The translations under genes and the position numbers were made by a program. A stretch of 64,000 bases of DNA from the NCBI GenBank assembly GCA_024228935.1, contig JAAESX010000033.1:62001-126000 (forward strand), written 5' to 3'. The notes beneath the pieces are model-generated. The model was not told the origin of the DNA. It ran no database searches and saw nothing but the letters and a program-made list of their open reading frames with translations. How positions within the stretch are numbered: position 1 is the stretch's first letter; every line of letters starts with the position of its first letter. Shown one piece after another: positions 1 to 7,506 of the stretch. Origin of the DNA: Pseudomonadota bacterium. Its GTDB lineage: Bacteria > Myxococcota_A > UBA796 > CAJQPC01.

Positions 1-424
1 ACATCGCGCCGAAGTCGTGCTGGTCGGCGTACTCGCTGAAGCCCTGGTCGAAGCCGTAGGGCCCCTTCACGTGCCCGCCCGCCACGAACGCCGCGGTGGT
101 GTACCCGTACAGGCCCAGGACCTCGGGCACGAGGACGGCTTCGTCCGGAACGGTGAACGTCGCGTAGCTCGGATTGGCCAGCTCGCTGACGTACCGGCCT
201 GAGAACAGGCTCGCGTGGCTGAACAGCGACTCGTTCGACTGCGAGAAGGCGCTCTCGAACCGGACGCCCTCGGACGCCAGTCGCTCCAGCGTGGGGGTGG
301 TGGGGTTCGGTCCACCGTCGAGCGACGTGCGAAAGCTCGCCATGCCGTCGAGGCTGACGAGCACGAGGTTCGGAGGACGGTCCGCGGGCGGCTCGTCGCA
401 GGCCAGGAGCAGCAGCCAGGACAT
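1..424 (-). CDS. Sulfatase/alkaline-phosphatase superfamily lipoprotein, N-terminal part
   Basis: Only the first 141 codons lie in the window; the rest runs off the left edge. The protein starts MSWLLLLACDEPP, a very short lipoprotein signal with the lipid-accepting Cys at residue 9. It continues with NLVLVSLDG, the metal-binding beta strand of the sulfatase/phosphopentomutase superfamily, then TPTLERLASEGVRF and SLFSHASLFSG, which matches the nucleophile region usually written TLPSHASLLTG. The nucleophile position appears to be Ser or Thr rather than the CxPxR of true sulfatases, so this may be a phosphoester or phosphoglycerol-type hydrolase. It is divergent from the sulfotransferase at 449 with only 24 bases between the starts. 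The substrate is unknown. Superfamily call is firm, function open. Confidence 0.8.
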   Translation of the reverse strand, partial: MSWLLLLACDEPPADRPPNLVLVSLDGMASFRTSLDGGPNPTTPTLERLASEGVRFESAFSQSNESLFSHASLFSGRYVSELANPSYATFTVPDEAVLVPEVLGLYGYTTAAFVAGGHVKGPYGFDQGFSEYADQHDFGAM

Positions 425-448
425 CGGGCGAGATGATAGGCGAGCCCG

Positions 449-1672
449 ATGTCGCCCCGCCTGCTGGCCCAGCTCGACGCGCTCGCTCGTCTGCGAGGGC
501 CTCGCCCCGATCCCCGACGCGAGGTGCGGGACCTGGTCCTGTTGGTCTCGTCGTCTCGTGGCGGCAGCTCGGTCTTCGCCGAGGGGCTGCGCGAGATCCC
601 GGGGCTGCTGCACCTGCGGGCGGAGCTGAACCCGTTCCTGCGCGTTGCGGGCTTCGAGGGACCCGACGACGCGCTGGCTGCGGATGCGCCTGGAGATGCC
701 GACCGCTTCGCCCGCGAGCTTGGGTTCGAGGTCGGCGCGAGGGCCCCCAGCCAGGACGACTTCGCGCTCGACGTCGTCTGGCGTCTCCTTGTCCAGTGGC
801 CCGATCGGGACTGGGAGCTCGAGCAGCTCATCGCGACGGTGCGGGCCGTGCCGCTGTCCCATGACCTGGACGCGTACCACCTGGCCGTGATCCAGGCGGT
901 CGGGGTCGAGCCCCACTTCTACGACGTCGACCGCGAGCTCCTGGCGGCCGTCTTCCCGGGGCGCCCCATCCCGGCGAGCTCGCCCGGCAGCGCGCTGATC
1001 GAGGAGCCGCCGTTCGTCTGCATCTCGCCGTGGGCCCGGGCGACCGCCGAGGAGCTTCACGGGCGCCCGCTCGTCATCAAGACACCCAGCAACGCGTACC
1101 GGCTGGACTGGTTCCGGGCGATGTTCCCCGCGGCGCGCATCCGGCTGTTGCACCTGGTTCGCAACCCGGCGGCGGCCATCAACGGGCTGGTCGATGGCTG
1201 GCAGTACCACGGGTTCCACAGCCGGCGCGTGGACGAGGCGCTGCGGATTCCGGGGTACGACGAGGCCCGGCCCGGCGACCGGTACTGGTGGAAGTACGAC
1301 GTGCCCCCGGGCTGGGAAGAGCTGGTGAGCCGGCCGCTGGCCGAGGTCTGTGCGGCCCAGTGGTGTGGGGCCCACGAGGCTGTCCTGGACAGCGATCTGC
1401 CAACGCTGCGGGTCCGCTTCGAGGACTTCATCCGCGAGCCGGCGAGCCGACTGGCGATGCTCGACGAGGTCTGTTCGTGGCTCGGCGTGCCCCTGGTCGA
1501 GCCGGCTCGATCGACGCTCCGGGGGCCGCTGGCGCGCGTGATGAGCACCGAGCGGCCGCGCATCCGACGCTGGTTCACGCGCAGCGATGTGCTCGAGCCC
1601 GTCCTGAGCACGACGCGGGTGCGCGAGCTGGCCACACGGTTGGGGTACGGGCCCCCGGAGACGTGGGAGTGA
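449..1672 (+). CDS. Sulfotransferase family protein
   Basis: The 407-residue protein carries the two PAPS-binding elements of sulfotransferases. The first is a 5'-phosphosulfate loop near residues 28-42 (LVSSSRGGSSVFAEG). The second is a 3'-phosphate-binding segment near residues 228-245 (IRLLHLVRNPAAAINGL), preceded by VIKTPSNAYRLDWF. Such enzymes move a sulfuryl group from PAPS to a hydroxyl or amine of a sugar, lipid or small molecule; the acceptor cannot be told from sequence. It is longer than the usual 280-340 residues because of an insertion between the motifs (residues about 60-200). The stop overlaps the GTG of the next mini-gene. A second, unrelated-looking sulfotransferase lies at 7507. 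The gene is divergent from the sulfatase-like lipoprotein, which suggests sulfate-ester chemistry in this neighbourhood. Confidence 0.85.
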   Translation: MSPRLLAQLDALARLRGPRPDPRREVRDLVLLVSSSRGGSSVFAEGLREIPGLLHLRAELNPFLRVAGFEGPDDALAADAPGDADRFARELGFEVGARAPSQDDFALDVVWRLLVQWPDRDWELEQLIATVRAVPLSHDLDAYHLAVIQAVGVEPHFYDVDRELLAAVFPGRPIPASSPGSALIEEPPFVCISPWARATAEELHGRPLVIKTPSNAYRLDWFRAMFPAARIRLLHLVRNPAAAINGLVDGWQYHGFHSRRVDEALRIPGYDEARPGDRYWWKYDVPPGWEELVSRPLAEVCAAQWCGAHEAVLDSDLPTLRVRFEDFIREPASRLAMLDEVCSWLGVPLVEPARSTLRGPLARVMSTERPRIRRWFTRSDVLEPVLSTTRVRELATRLGYGPPETWE

Positions 1673-1815
1673 CGGCCCGGCGCAAGACGCTCGCGCTCCT
1701 GGCCCTGGCTGGTGTGTTCTCCGTGCTCGCGGCCTGGCGGTACGCCGAGGTGCGCTCGGCCTGGGTCGACTACGCCGCACGGGTCGACGCGAGCGAGGCC
1801 TGGTCCCAGCCGTAG
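1669..1815 (+). CDS. 48-residue single-span membrane protein
   Basis: A short frame that starts with GTG inside the stop of the sulfotransferase (GTGA overlap), the same coupling used repeatedly elsewhere in the window. It encodes three basic residues (ARRK), one hydrophobic span (about residues 6-22, LALLALAGVFSVLAAW) and a short polar tail ending in WSQP. The positive-inside rule predicts the tail outside the cytoplasm. Nothing identifies a function. It may be a membrane partner or anchor for the sulfotransferase. The call rests on coupling and clean membrane topology, not on homology. Confidence 0.5.
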   Translation: MTARRKTLALLALAGVFSVLAAWRYAEVRSAWVDYAARVDASEAWSQP

Positions 1816-1822
1816 GTCCGGC

Positions 1823-2308
1823 TCAGCTCCGCAGCTGCACGTCGACGTCGGTCTTCACGTTGACTCGCCAGGGGATCTTCAAGGCTGCGTAGACCTGCCA
1901 GGTCGGGGGGATCGAGACCTGGCCGGTCAGGAGCTGGACGACACGGCCGGCGTCGACGAGCTCCTCGGGCAGTCCGGCGGCGCCGACCTGGGGCTGCTCG
2001 GGCACCGGCAGCGCGAAGTCGTAGGCGGGGGTCCGGTACGTGCCTGGGCCCTCGACGACCTGCTTGAAGTCGAACAGCATCGGGTTGGACGAGCCGACGC
2101 GCTGGACCCCGGACCGCGTTCGGCCCACGCGGATGTTTCGTTGGCGAGCTCGCAGGCCAACGATGAGCGCGTCGGCCTCGGTCGGCTCGGTGAGGGAGAG
2201 CTCGAGGCGCCCGCGGATGACGGACCCCCACGAAAAGGTCGGTTCGACGAGGCGAAGCGTGAGCGTACCGAGGCCGATGCCGGTGGTCTGGGCGAGGAAA
2301 CTCTTCAT
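1823..2308 (-). CDS. Arrestin-like beta-sandwich protein, uncharacterised
   Basis: A 161-residue protein without signal peptide or membrane span. The order of segments resembles the arrestin/Spo0M-like fold: an N-terminal strand pattern (LGTLTLRLVEPTFSWGSVI), the RGRLEL strand, a TEADALIVGLRARQRN strand, a middle FDFKQVVEGPGTY, and a C-terminal PPTWQVYAALKIPWRVNVK strand. Members of that fold act as adaptors or stress proteins in bacteria. Eight bases separate it from the end of the preceding plus-strand mini-gene (convergent). The 55-base gap behind it leads from the end of the RIC gene, so it may be the last gene of that transcript. Family assignment is by pattern only. Confidence 0.5.
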   Translation of the reverse strand: MKSFLAQTTGIGLGTLTLRLVEPTFSWGSVIRGRLELSLTEPTEADALIVGLRARQRNIRVGRTRSGVQRVGSSNPMLFDFKQVVEGPGTYRTPAYDFALPVPEQPQVGAAGLPEELVDAGRVVQLLTGQVSIPPTWQVYAALKIPWRVNVKTDVDVQLRS

Positions 2309-2363
2309 GGCACCCGCGGAACGATCCTGGGCGTCCTCCGCTTACGTGGTGTGGGATTTCGCC

Positions 2364-3011
2364 CTACTCGCCGGCGAGCGATCGGGGGAACAGGATGTTG
2401 TTCTCGAGGTGGATGTGCTCGTGCATGTGCTTCTCGAGCTCCTCGACTCGCGCCCAGAGAGCCGACCAGCTCGGGCAGGCGTGCTGGGGGACGTCGTAGT
2501 CGTCGCAGAGCGAGCGGATGTGCCGCAGGCGGCGACCGGCCTCCTCGTGCTCCCGCATCTCGACCTCGAGCGGCTTCGGGATCCAGGGGCCGCCGCCACC
2601 GCGGATCCAGGGGAACACGATGTCCTCCTCCTTCTTCAGGTGGGGGAGCAGGTCCTTCTGCAGGGCCTGAAGCGAGGCGACGATGGCCTCGAGCTGTTCC
2701 CCGTGGTCGTCGGCGTGGGCCCGCGCGACCTTCTGGCCGAGCGCGATGATCTCCTCGAGGTCGCCGTAGAGCGGGTCGTGGTACCGCGCCTGGATGTGGT
2801 CGATGAGCTTGTCGAGCGGCTGGTGCGCCCAGTCGTGTTCGGGGGCCGGTGGAGCCGCGACGATGTCCGCGAGCACCCGCTTGGGGTCGACCTCCTGGAT
2901 GGCGCAGGCCTCGTCGAAGTCGATGTCGCCGCCGCAGCAGTAGTCGATGCCGTAGTGGCGGAGCACGGGGATGGAGCGCGGGTTCTTGAGGACGAGTTCG
3001 CGGACGAGCAT
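2364..3011 (-). CDS. ric: Iron-sulfur cluster repair di-iron protein (RIC/YtfE/ScdA)
   Basis: The 215-residue length is normal for the family. An N-terminal ScdA_N domain (residues 1-60) has the hallmark HYGIDYCCGG with the conserved Cys pair at about 25-26. It is followed by a four-helix hemerythrin-like domain with the expected His/Glu ligands (DHIQARYHD, ADDHGEQLE, LPHLKKEEDIVFP, MREHEEAG, HMHEHIHLENNILFP). RIC proteins supply or rebuild iron in Fe-S clusters damaged by nitric oxide or peroxide, in the cytoplasm. The neighbouring operon encodes a radical SAM enzyme, and a QueG-like ferredoxin lies further on, so Fe-S upkeep fits the setting. The start ATG has a weak upstream purine stretch; no NsrR-type operator was recognised. 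Confidence 0.95.
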   Translation of the reverse strand: MLVRELVLKNPRSIPVLRHYGIDYCCGGDIDFDEACAIQEVDPKRVLADIVAAPPAPEHDWAHQPLDKLIDHIQARYHDPLYGDLEEIIALGQKVARAHADDHGEQLEAIVASLQALQKDLLPHLKKEEDIVFPWIRGGGGPWIPKPLEVEMREHEEAGRRLRHIRSLCDDYDVPQHACPSWSALWARVEELEKHMHEHIHLENNILFPRSLAGE

Positions 3012-3063
3012 GGGATCTCCGGGCGGCTGTTGCCCCTCACCAAAGCAAGACCTGTGCCGGCCC

Positions 3064-3351
3064 TCACCGTAGCGGTGGCTTCTCCGGCTGCGCGTGTCCG
3101 TCGATCAGCGGGCTGTGCTCCCACATGCCGGCGCGGAGCTCCTCGACCGACAGCGACAGGTCGCCGTCCAGGTCCCAGTCCGACAGAGCGACGCCGGGCT
3201 CGGCGCGCAGCGCGAACTCCTTCGACGAGAGCCGACCGTCCCCGTCGGTGTCGAGGACGGCCATGAGCTCCTGGGCCGCCTGGTCGCCGAGCTTCGGGCG
3301 CGCGGGCGCCACGGGCTCGGTCGTCCCGGAGCAGGCCAGGAGCCAGATCAC
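3064..3351 (-). CDS. EF-hand calcium-binding lipoprotein, small
   Basis: The chosen GTG overlaps the stop of the upstream GyrB-methyltransferase gene (GTGA) and gives a 95-residue protein. It begins with a minimal lipoprotein signal, M-IWLLACSGTTEP, with Cys at residue 7. It then has two EF-hand loops, DTDGDGRLSSKE and DLDGDLSLSVEE, in which alternate Asp residues form the calcium site. The open frame extends further upstream, but the overlap and the signal peptide decide the GTG start. The protein is probably a periplasmic or outer-membrane calcium sensor. It is the last gene of the coupled radical SAM / rubrerythrin / GyrB-methyltransferase run. Its link to that pathway is only positional. 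Confidence 0.75.
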   Translation of the reverse strand: MIWLLACSGTTEPVAPARPKLGDQAAQELMAVLDTDGDGRLSSKEFALRAEPGVALSDWDLDGDLSLSVEELRAGMWEHSPLIDGHAQPEKPPLR

Positions 3352-5264
3352 GCGGGCTTGCGGCCCGAGTAGATGACCCACCGCCACAGGTCGCGGATGC
3401 GGCCACTGGGCGTGATCTCGAAGGGGTGAACGCGGCGGACCTCCTCGGGGGCCTCGTGGTACAGCCGACGGATCTCGTGGCGCTCCATCGAGGGCGTCTC
3501 GTGGGTCTCGATCCAGGTGTCGATGTCTTCCCAGACCGTCAGGTCCTTGGTCTTGATGTCCTCGAACCCAGCGTTCTCCAGCAAGACGACCAGGTCCTCG
3601 GCCAGGAAGTTGTTGAAGAACAGCGGCTGCTTCTTCTTCACGACCCGGAAGAACCAGGGGGCGTCGACGGCGGAGTACGGCACCAGCTGGCCGAAGATGA
3701 ACTGGCCGCCGGGCTTGAGCACGCGGAAGATCTCGGACACCGGGCGCTCCGGACGGGGCAGCAGGTGCAGGACCTCGCGGTTGCAGACCAGGTCGTAGGT
3801 GTTGTCCTCGAACGGCATGTCGTAGACGTCACCCTTCGTGACCTTGTCGAGGCGCGTCTCGGCCAGCGCGATCATCTCGGGGGTCAGGTCGAGCCCCTCG
3901 ATGGTGCCGACCCGGCCACGGAAGCTGTTGCCGACGACGCCCGAGCCACAGCACACGTCCAACACACGGCAGTCGTCGGGCATCTCGCACATCTCGGCGT
4001 GCGCGTTCAGCAGGGTCTCGTCGGTCAGCCAGACACAGCTGTCGTGCCAGTTCTTGGACCGGATCCCGAACTGCTTCCGGTAGATCTCCTTGTCCATGCC
4101 GACGTCGATCGCCTGGTAGCGAGCGCGCTCACTGGCTCGTCGAGCCGCGGCACGCGCCCGAGAGGCTTCGAGCGCCTTGCCGGCGACCGCTGCGGCCGCG
4201 TCGGGGTTCTCGGCCATCCAGGCGTTCAGCTGCTGCTCGACGACGTCCATCACGGCGTCGTGGGCGACCTCGCTGCTGAGCATCGTCTTGGTCTGCCCCT
4301 CGAACTGGGGGTCGGCCATGGTCAGGACGAGCACACCGTAGAGACCCTCGCGGATGTCGCTGCCAGCGACCTCCTCGTCGATGTCCTCGCTCAACAGCCC
4401 GTGGGCTCGGACGTATCGGTCGACGCTGCGGGAGAGCGCGGCCTGGAGTCCGGCCAGGTGCATGCCGCCGTGGCGGGTGCGGATGGTGTTGACGTAGGAG
4501 CGGACCTCCTCGTGGTACGTCGTCGTCCACTGCAGCGCGACCTCGACGCTCACGCCGTCGGCCTCGCCCTTCAGGTGCGCGGGGGCGTGCAGACCCTTCG
4601 GTCCGGCCATGCGCTGGACGAACCCGGCGATGCCGCCCTGCTCCTCGAAGCGCTCGGTCTGGCCGTCGGGGCGCGTGAAGTCGATGACGAGTCCCGGCAG
4701 CAGGAAGGCCTGCTCCTGGAGCCGCTCGGCGACCGCGTCGATGTCGAGCGTCGAGCCGCCGAAGATCTGCGGGTCAGGGGTCCACGTGACGCTCGTCCCG
4801 GTCCGCTCGGTGGGCTCCTCGGACACGACGAAGCGACCCGCCTCGCCGCGCTCGAAGCCCTGCTTGACGTTCTTGCCGTCGCGCCAGACCTCGATGGTCA
4901 GGACCGACGACAGCGCGTTCACGCAGGAGACGCCGACGCCGTGCAGGCCGCCGGAGACCGGGTAGCCGCCGTCGGGGTCGAACTTCCCGCCCGAGTGCAG
5001 CGTGGTCAGCACGAGCTCGATCGACTCGGTCGGGATGCCGCGTCCGTTGTCGATGAGCGTGGTGACGCCGCCGGGCGCGACCGAGACGCCGATGTGCGTG
5101 CAGTGGCCGGCCAGGGCCTCATCCACGCTGTTCTGCAGGACCTCGAGCAGGAGGTGCAGCACGCCGTTCGGTCCGGTCGACCCGATGTACATGGCCGGTC
5201 GGTGGCGGACCGCTTCCAGGCCGGAGAGCACCCGGATGGACCGGCTGTCGTAGAGCTCACCCAC
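3348..5264 (-). CDS. GyrB-type ATPase-transducer fused to a SAM-dependent methyltransferase
   Basis: 638 residues from the GTG at 5264, chosen because it overlaps the rubrerythrin-like gene's stop and starts at the GyrB arm (YDSRSIRVLSGLEAVRHRP). Residues 1-389 match the 43-kDa ATPase half of DNA gyrase B: EVLQNSVDEALAG (catalytic Glu41), LIDNGRGIP, HSGGKFD, the ATP lid GGLHGVG and the transducer QTK loop (324-326), ending in a typical Arg/Ala-rich helix. TOPRIM and tail domains, which should follow, are absent. From about Met390 the protein is a class I methyltransferase: VLDVCCGSGVVG (434-445), IEGLDLTPEM, LHLLPRP, FRVLKPGGQFIFG. All nucleotide-binding residues are intact, so an ATP-operated dimer clamp carrying a methyltransferase is inferred. 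The methyltransferase half resembles the gene at 10892. Not a housekeeping gyrase. Confidence 0.9.
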   Translation of the reverse strand: MGELYDSRSIRVLSGLEAVRHRPAMYIGSTGPNGVLHLLLEVLQNSVDEALAGHCTHIGVSVAPGGVTTLIDNGRGIPTESIELVLTTLHSGGKFDPDGGYPVSGGLHGVGVSCVNALSSVLTIEVWRDGKNVKQGFERGEAGRFVVSEEPTERTGTSVTWTPDPQIFGGSTLDIDAVAERLQEQAFLLPGLVIDFTRPDGQTERFEEQGGIAGFVQRMAGPKGLHAPAHLKGEADGVSVEVALQWTTTYHEEVRSYVNTIRTRHGGMHLAGLQAALSRSVDRYVRAHGLLSEDIDEEVAGSDIREGLYGVLVLTMADPQFEGQTKTMLSSEVAHDAVMDVVEQQLNAWMAENPDAAAAVAGKALEASRARAAARRASERARYQAIDVGMDKEIYRKQFGIRSKNWHDSCVWLTDETLLNAHAEMCEMPDDCRVLDVCCGSGVVGNSFRGRVGTIEGLDLTPEMIALAETRLDKVTKGDVYDMPFEDNTYDLVCNREVLHLLPRPERPVSEIFRVLKPGGQFIFGQLVPYSAVDAPWFFRVVKKKQPLFFNNFLAEDLVVLLENAGFEDIKTKDLTVWEDIDTWIETHETPSMERHEIRRLYHEAPEEVRRVHPFEITPSGRIRDLWRWVIYSGRKPA

Positions 5265-5718
5265 CGTGGATCTCCTCGCTGACGGCTTCGCAGCGATCGG
5301 CATGTGCAGCCTTGGCTGCGGCGCAGGACTCGAACCAGGACGCGATGTCCGGGAAGCCCTCGGCGTGCGCGGTCGCGGCGGCCTCGGCCAGGTCCTCGAC
5401 CGCGGCCACGCGTGCAGCATCGCGGAGTGCGGCCAGGTTGTCCCCGGAGCCTCGCAGGACGCGACCAGTCACCGGGTGGCCCGTGCGCTTCAGGAAGTCG
5501 AGGTGTCCCTCAGCGAACATCTCGGTGCCCTCGGCGAGCTCGCGCAGGGTGCGCGCGACCTCGTGGAAGCCCTCGATCTTCGCCATGCGGGCGAAGTACG
5601 TGTAGAGCACGACGGCTCGACTGTCGTTCGAGAAGAAGCGGCCGAGCGCGGCGTGCGTGCTCGTTCCGCGGAGCTCGGGGAGCCGGCCCTTGGCCGCCTC
5701 CCGCGTCCGTTCGTCCAT
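5257..5718 (-). CDS. Rubrerythrin-like ferritin-fold protein with degraded di-iron site
   Basis: 153 residues. Two repeats match the rubrerythrin four-helix bundle. The first is NDSRAVVLYTYFARMAKIEG, equivalent to ES-ARNRYTYFAKKAKEEG, followed by a helix ending AEGHLDFL. The second has GSGDNLAALRDAA, then AEGFPDIASWFESCAAAKAA and HADR. Several carboxylate ligands of true rubrerythrins are replaced (first helix Glu by Asp, Glu missing in the third and fourth helices), and the C-terminal rubredoxin domain is lacking. A normal di-iron peroxidase activity is therefore doubtful; it may be a structural or carrier protein. The stop overlaps the GyrB-methyltransferase start and the upstream gap to the radical SAM gene is 24 bases. 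A GAGG lies about 6 bases before the ATG. Confidence 0.75.
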   Translation of the reverse strand: MDERTREAAKGRLPELRGTSTHAALGRFFSNDSRAVVLYTYFARMAKIEGFHEVARTLRELAEGTEMFAEGHLDFLKRTGHPVTGRVLRGSGDNLAALRDAARVAAVEDLAEAAATAHAEGFPDIASWFESCAAAKAAHADRCEAVSEEIHGG

Positions 5719-5742
5719 GAGTGTCCTCTTCGAGCAGCAAGC

Positions 5743-7416
5743 CTACTTGGCTGCGGCTCCGAGCTGCTTTGCACCACAGTCCATGGTCTTGCTCCCGACC
5801 GCCGCCATCTCCGGCGTCCCGGTCGCGTCGAGCGTGAACCGCTCGCTGCCGGGGGCCAGGTGGGGGAGGCCGCTCGCGAAGTCCTTTCGCCATCCCTCGC
5901 CGGCGTACTCGACGCTGTGCGCCTTGCCGTCGTCGGGGTTTCCGCCGTGGTAGATGAAGTGCTCCGGCCAGTGCTTGAAGTCCATGACCGGACCGGGCTG
6001 GTAGCTGTCGTAGACGCGCTTGTAGCTGCGCCGGATGATGTCCTCGGACAGGCCGTTGTAGTTGAGGAACTCGTCCTCGTGCAGGGCCTGCTCGATTGAC
6101 AGCCAGTTCAGGTGGTCGACCTCGGACTTGATGATGCCGTCGCGCAGGCCCTGGCTGTACACGGTCGTGCCGGGCATCGCCGAGAGGTACTTCACGCGGG
6201 TGATGTGGTTGTTCTCCTCGGCCCACGTGCAGACGTCTTCGAGGCTCTGCTCGTCCTCGCCGGGCAAGCCGACGATGATGAGCGCGCCGAAGCGCAGGTC
6301 CGCCTCGTAGGTCGCGTGCATCGACTTGATCGTGATGTTGTTGGAGTTGCCCTTCCGGGCCTCCTTCAGGATGTTCTTCCCAAGGCTCTCGACGCCGTAC
6401 AGGACGATGTCGCAGCCGGCCTTCTTCATCGCATCCAGGCGTTCCTTCTCGACGTCACCGCAGCGGGTCAGGCAGGTCCAGCGGATGTCGTGGTCCTGGA
6501 TGGCCTCGCAGATCTCGAGCGTCTGGCGCTTGTACGAGGTGAAGGTCAGGTCCACGAAGAAGATGAACTCGGTCCCGTACTGCTCCTTGAGCCAGGCCAG
6601 CTCGGTGCTGAGCTTCTCGGGCGACTTCGCCCGGACCTGGGGGGTGGTCCGGTAGCAGAAGCTGCAGTCCATCTTGCAGCCGCGGGAGTAGCTCGCGATG
6701 ATCTCGGGCTGCAGTCCGCGGGGGTCCTTGAACTGGGGCCACAGGTCCAGCCGCATCTTCGGCAGGCTGTCGAGGTCCATCATCTGGCCCCGGGGGACCG
6801 TGCGGAGCATCTCGTTGTTCGGGCCGCGGAAGGCGATGCCGCGGATGCTGGCCAGCTCGCGATCCCAGGCGCCCCGGGCGTAGCTGTCCATCACCTCGAG
6901 GATGGTGATCTCGCCCTCGGAGATGACCGCCACGTCGACGCGGCAGTTCGCGAAGAACGTCTCGGGGACGCTCGTGACCAGGCTGCCGCCCAGGATCATC
7001 GGGGTCTTCGGGAGCGCGGCCTTCACCTCGTTGGTGAACTCGACGCACCACGGGAAGTTGTCCTCGAACGTGGCGAGGCCGATCGTGTCGAAGCCGCCCG
7101 CAACGACGGCGTCGTAGGCCTCCTTCAGCGGGTCGGGGCTGTACCGGACGTCGATGATCGTCACCGGGTAGCCGGCGTTGTTCAGGACGGTCGAGATGTA
7201 CGTGACGCCCTCGTACGGGCTCGTCAGGAAGAACTCCCAGCCGCGAGGCATGGAGAACGGTGACGGGCCGACGACGAGCGCCATCGAGGGCTTGGCCGAC
7301 GCCGAGACGTCCACGGGCTCGGCGTCGTTCTCGCGCATCTGGCGCAGGAACAGCGCGTCCACGCTGGAGTTGGCGTCCGTGTAGAGCTCTTCGGCGAGAG
7401 ACGGCTTTCTGGCCAT
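5743..7416 (-). CDS. B12-binding-domain radical SAM enzyme
   Basis: 557 residues. An N-terminal Rossmann-like cobalamin-binding region (about 45-190) contains PYEGVTYISTVLNNAGYPV and MILGGSLVTSVPE. It lacks the DxHxxG His, as do BchE-like enzymes that bind cobalamin base-off without a protein ligand. The radical SAM core follows with ASYSRGCKMDCSFCYR (Cys247, Cys251, Cys254 binding the 4Fe-4S cluster) and VLYGVESLGKNILKEARKG and ALIIVGLPGEDEQS barrel strands. The class makes difficult C-methylations, cyclisations or rearrangements on small molecules. The C-terminal 100 residues are not recognised. A GGAGG sits 8 bases before the ATG. It is the first gene of the coupled run with the rubrerythrin-like protein and the GyrB-methyltransferase; the substrate is unknown. 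Confidence 0.9.
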   Translation of the reverse strand: MARKPSLAEELYTDANSSVDALFLRQMRENDAEPVDVSASAKPSMALVVGPSPFSMPRGWEFFLTSPYEGVTYISTVLNNAGYPVTIIDVRYSPDPLKEAYDAVVAGGFDTIGLATFEDNFPWCVEFTNEVKAALPKTPMILGGSLVTSVPETFFANCRVDVAVISEGEITILEVMDSYARGAWDRELASIRGIAFRGPNNEMLRTVPRGQMMDLDSLPKMRLDLWPQFKDPRGLQPEIIASYSRGCKMDCSFCYRTTPQVRAKSPEKLSTELAWLKEQYGTEFIFFVDLTFTSYKRQTLEICEAIQDHDIRWTCLTRCGDVEKERLDAMKKAGCDIVLYGVESLGKNILKEARKGNSNNITIKSMHATYEADLRFGALIIVGLPGEDEQSLEDVCTWAEENNHITRVKYLSAMPGTTVYSQGLRDGIIKSEVDHLNWLSIEQALHEDEFLNYNGLSEDIIRRSYKRVYDSYQPGPVMDFKHWPEHFIYHGGNPDDGKAHSVEYAGEGWRKDFASGLPHLAPGSERFTLDATGTPEMAAVGSKTMDCGAKQLGAAAK

Positions 7417-7506
7417 GGGCGAGCCTCCGGGGCGAGTCTGCAGAACCTCGCGCGCGGGGGAGAGGTTAGTCCGATCAGGTCACGACGGCAGGGAGTATTG
7501 CGCGAG

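Noticed and set aside
3348..5264. Reading this gene as housekeeping DNA gyrase subunit B
   Set aside because: The TOPRIM and C-terminal domains needed for gyrase are missing and a methyltransferase follows in frame; no gyrA is nearby.
3426..5282. Long plus-strand open frame opposite the GyrB-methyltransferase gene
   Set aside because: The translation has no recognisable motif and mirrors the codon pattern of the real minus-strand gene.
7417..7506. Cobalamin riboswitch before the B12-type radical SAM gene
   Set aside because: The whole divergent gap is only 90 bases, too short for a cobalamin riboswitch, and no B12-box sequence was seen.
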